Source: an uncultured Lachnospiraceae bacterium (GTDB taxonomy: Bacteria; Bacillota; Clostridia; Lachnospirales; Lachnospiraceae). From it: a stretch of DNA of 64,000 nucleotides. The stretch covers positions 62,001 through 126,000 of the forward strand of contig CAJUKA010000004.1 in NCBI GenBank assembly GCA_910586585.1, written 5' to 3'. This document shows, in pieces, positions 61,673-64,000 of this stretch (positions within the stretch are counted from its first letter, which is position 1; each line of letters opens with the position of its first letter). The translations under genes and the position numbers were made by a program. The notes beneath the pieces are model-generated. The model was not told the origin of the DNA. It did no database searches and saw nothing but the letters and a program-made list of their open reading frames with translations.

Positions 61673-62671
61673 TTAAAAACCAAGTACATTTTCGCGTGTA
61701 TATTCTGCTGCCTGTTCTTTTGTCAAGATTTTCACAAAAGGCGCTCTCTCTGATGTATCTGCTCCAGCTCCATAATTACCGTATTCTGCAAAGAATATCG
61801 TTTCCCATGCCTCTTTCTTATCCCAATCATGCCAACCTTCCTTTCGGATATGCGCTCCAATCTCAGAATCTATAATAACACACTTGGCAAAATTTCTCCA
61901 GGGTCTTCCCAGATATGCGCTTTGTGCAGGACAATCACTTGTAAAACGGCAGTTTTTAAAAACATATCCATAGTTTTGCCCCTCATAGGTTGAAGGTGCT
62001 GTGACATAACCGCTTGGTTTTTTTAAGATGAAAGCGCTTGCTGTATCTGCCGCAGGATTGTGCATTCGGTCTTTCATAAACACTTCACAATCTTCAAAAT
62101 AAGCAATCGCACTGCCAAATATAAAATCAACATTCCCTGCGATGTAGCATTTTTTATACAAATGTCTTCCAATACGTCTTGGCGCAAATTCTTTTGGCCC
62201 CTTAAAGCCGCCTGCTTTCATTTCCTTTTTTGGCAGCGGAGCTGTAAAAAGTGTATCCTGGTAACTGTCAAAACGGCAATTTTCAAAAACTAAACGGTCG
62301 CCGTCTGCGTACATTGCAAGCGCCTGACCCACTTTAAAATCAACGCCTGCCTCATTAAAAAATGAAATATGACAGGCATAGAAATGATCTGCATCAATAA
62401 AGACACTTGGGGTTCGAAAGGTTCCCCTTTTATCGCCTTCGGGCATAATATCCAACGCTCCATACGAATAGGTAATCTTTGTCTCGTTCTCATCAGTGCC
62501 AATAAAAGAAATATGTTCTTGATTGATTACCAGACACTCTTTATAAGTGCCTGGCGCAATATGTATTACGATTTCCATATCCGCAAAATGGTGCGCTGCT
62601 TCAAGCGCTTCTGCTATTTTTGTAAATTCCTGCCCCCCATTTGCATCTACATAAAATTCCTTTTTCTCCAT
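61673..62671 (-). CDS. Pectinesterase (CE8), apparently cytoplasmic
   Basis: A 332-residue right-handed beta-helix enzyme that removes methyl groups from homogalacturonan. Catalytic motifs are intact: YQDTLF (Gln, Asp), GNVDFIFGSA (Asp nucleophile) and LGRPWR (Arg). There is no signal peptide, so it would work inside the cell on imported oligosaccharides. AAAGG lies 9 bases before the ATG at 62671. It is 27 bp downstream of the GH105 gene and in the same operon with a probable GH28, so all three should be expressed together. Confidence 0.93.
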   Translation of the reverse strand: MEKKEFYVDANGGQEFTKIAEALEAAHHFADMEIVIHIAPGTYKECLVINQEHISFIGTDENETKITYSYGALDIMPEGDKRGTFRTPSVFIDADHFYACHISFFNEAGVDFKVGQALAMYADGDRLVFENCRFDSYQDTLFTAPLPKKEMKAGGFKGPKEFAPRRIGRHLYKKCYIAGNVDFIFGSAIAYFEDCEVFMKDRMHNPAADTASAFILKKPSGYVTAPSTYEGQNYGYVFKNCRFTSDCPAQSAYLGRPWRNFAKCVIIDSEIGAHIRKEGWHDWDKKEAWETIFFAEYGNYGAGADTSERAPFVKILTKEQAAEYTRENVLGF

Positions 62672-62698
62672 TGTCAATGACCTTTCCCTTTAAAATGT

Positions 62699-63829
62699 TT
62701 ATGCCAAGCGCAGCATTTCCGCATAAGCTAACAGAAATGGTGCAGTTCCCTTTGCATCATCTTTGACAATAGGTTCTGACATATAATATTCATAGGTACC
62801 ATCTCGTCTTGGGTTGTTGTCAGGCCCTAAACCTGCCACAAGGCAAATCCCACCAAGGCTCATTTCGCCCTCAACCGTTGATAGATATTGTTGGCATATT
62901 CCATTGAAAGCCTTTACACCATATTCGCTGTACGCTTTTGGCAGATATCCCAACCGCGCTCCCTTCATAAGACAGTAAGCCATAATAGAGCTTCCGCTTG
63001 TTTCAAGATAGTTTTTTTCTTTATCTGGGAAGTTGGGTACTTGATACCACATCCCCTCCGAAGACTGAAATTTAAGCATGGAATCAATCAAATCACGATA
63101 CATTTTGAGCAGATGTCTGTAGTCATCATTGTCTTCCTCTGCAATACTTAACGTATCCAACAAAGCCATTGAGAACCAGCCAAGCGCCCTAAGCCAAAAG
63201 TTTTTTGACAATCCTGTTTCTGGGTCTGCCCAAAACATCTTTTTCTCAGAATCATATGCATGATAATAAAGTCCTGTTTCTGGATCTCTTTGATTTTTTT
63301 CTACATTGAAAAACTGGTTATAAATATCTTTATAATTTTTCCTGTTATTGAAGCGTTTTTCATATTCCATATAGTAGGGCTGAGCCATATATAAACCGTC
63401 CAGCCAGACCTGATGAGGATAGATCATTTTGTGCCAGAAATTCCCTTCCTTTGTACGCGGCATTTCCAAAATCTGCTGATATATTTTTTCAGTCGCTTTA
63501 GCATATTTTTCCTTGCCTGTCAAATCATAGAGTGTAAATAAATTCTTTCCTTCATTAATGTTGTCAAGGTTTAATTCTTCCTTTTTGTAGCCAACAATTG
63601 TACCATCTTCCTCAATCCGGTGGTCAATATACTTTTCAGCAAAGTCAAAATACTTTTTGTTATCGGTCACTTTGTAAAGTTCCAAAAGGGACATAATCAT
63701 ACAACCATCAATATAATCCCAAGTTGCTTTTTTTCCAGCACGTATTTTCTCAATATTCCATACAGGCTCATCCAGCGTACTTTTATCAATCAGTTCATTT
63801 ACATATTTTTCCACGATTTCAATTGCCAT
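62699..63829 (-). CDS. GH105 unsaturated rhamnogalacturonyl/glucuronyl hydrolase
   Basis: A 376-residue alpha/alpha-barrel enzyme of the YteR/YesR type. It removes the unsaturated uronic acid left by pectate or rhamnogalacturonan lyases. The catalytic Asp is in HQVWLDGLYMAQPYY. Other family marks are WLRALGWFSMALLDTL and SSIMAYCLMKGARLG. There is no signal peptide, consistent with an intracellular role. AAAGGAG lies 12 bases before the ATG at 63829; an in-frame GTG further upstream is the alternative. It lies between the probable GH28 gene and the pectinesterase gene. Confidence 0.93.
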   Translation of the reverse strand: MAIEIVEKYVNELIDKSTLDEPVWNIEKIRAGKKATWDYIDGCMIMSLLELYKVTDNKKYFDFAEKYIDHRIEEDGTIVGYKKEELNLDNINEGKNLFTLYDLTGKEKYAKATEKIYQQILEMPRTKEGNFWHKMIYPHQVWLDGLYMAQPYYMEYEKRFNNRKNYKDIYNQFFNVEKNQRDPETGLYYHAYDSEKKMFWADPETGLSKNFWLRALGWFSMALLDTLSIAEEDNDDYRHLLKMYRDLIDSMLKFQSSEGMWYQVPNFPDKEKNYLETSGSSIMAYCLMKGARLGYLPKAYSEYGVKAFNGICQQYLSTVEGEMSLGGICLVAGLGPDNNPRRDGTYEYYMSEPIVKDDAKGTAPFLLAYAEMLRLA

Positions 63830-63882
63830 AAAATCTTCGTTCTCCTTTCTCACTGCATCGTATTCGCTTCCAGACAGACAGT

Positions 63883-64000
63883 TTAAGAAACAAATGTATC
63901 AATTCCATCACTGAGAACTGCTTCTCCTATTTGTCCAGATACTTTGACATTTTTCAGTTCAAGTGTTTCAATATTTTTTGCAAAAATACCAGTATTTGTT
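63883..64000 (-). CDS. C-terminal end of a beta-helix protein, probable GH28 polygalacturonase
   Basis: The minus strand is open from the window edge to TAA at 63883-63885, encoding the last 38-39 residues. They include IFAKNIETLELKNVKVSG followed by LSDGIDTFVS. This looks like the last rung and tail of a right-handed beta helix. The pectin context makes a GH28 polygalacturonase likely, but a lyase or other beta-helix enzyme cannot be excluded. It is 53 bp upstream of GH105 in the same direction. Confidence 0.5.
   Translation of the reverse strand, partial: TNTGIFAKNIETLELKNVKVSGQIGEAVLSDGIDTFVS

Overview
The window looks like a chromosomal segment of a low-GC Gram-positive anaerobe, most likely a member of the Lachnospiraceae (Clostridia). 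The basis is AT-rich intergenic DNA, strong AGGAGG-type ribosome binding sites, spore-associated genes (SpoVV/YlbJ-like, GerW), an [FeFe]-hydrogenase, phosphotransacetylase, a SEDS-PBP fusion and a pectin-degradation cluster at the right edge. It is almost all core chromosome: 61 protein genes (two cut by the window ends), about 50 of them on the minus strand. I saw no rRNA, tRNA, CRISPR array, phage or transposase.

Layout. 1-4.95 kb: end of an SDR gene, YgiQ, an RsuA-like pseudouridine synthase, a SpoVV-like membrane protein and a cell-wall amidase. 5.0-11.0 kb: a coiled-coil protein, coaD, rsmD, and the topoisomerase IV pair parC/parE. 11.3-12.3 kb: pta with a near-perfect CcpA (cre) site. 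12.4-17.6 kb: a FakB-like DegV protein, recG, the FakA-like yloV and an Asp23 protein, diverging from rpmB at 18 kb. 18.3-20.8 kb: a J-domain coiled-coil protein, a previously uncalled 46-residue membrane protein, GerW, a DUF2953 protein and an unknown. 21-30.3 kb: NUDIX, CheY-like and CheX-like proteins, the SEDS-PBP fusion, a U32 protein, zapA, ruvB and ruvA.

30.4-34.2 kb is a branched-chain amino-acid operon (ilvB, two ilvN-type ACT subunits, ilvC) behind a clear sigma-A promoter. 34.4-41.7 kb holds two lipoproteins, HdeD and YdcF membrane proteins, yajC-tgt, aroC and a lactonase-type beta-propeller. 41.8-45.2 kb is a GntR(YtrA)-ABC transporter operon with a promoter and palindromic operator. 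45.4-48.6 kb encodes a split cobalamin methionine synthase. 48.7-52.3 kb is an odd minus-strand group: a cysteine-rich miniprotein, a DUF5662 protein, a GH13 debranching-enzyme homologue lacking two catalytic aspartates and a Sir2 homologue lacking its catalytic histidine. 52.9-59 kb: DUF1292 and DUF2225 proteins behind a structured leader, a UvrD-type helicase, gltX and a divergent monomeric [FeFe]-hydrogenase. 59.1-61.6 kb: two paralogous unknown proteins flanking a sugar isomerase. 61.7-64 kb: pectinesterase, GH105 and the end of a probable GH28, all apparently cytoplasmic.

Most interesting: (1) a family of about 100-bp hairpin modules in tandem, found in the asp23 leader and between ruvA and ruvB. 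They share their flanks (CAGC ... GCGGAACTT on the minus strand) while their stems vary in a compensatory way, and they end just upstream of a ribosome binding site in the same orientation. (2) A cluster of palindromes lying between two divergent promoters at 52.4-52.7 kb. (3) The paired degenerate enzymes (pseudo-GH13 and pseudo-sirtuin). (4) A shared leader motif upstream of aroC and the DUF2225 gene. All functional calls come from reading the sequence; no database search was run.
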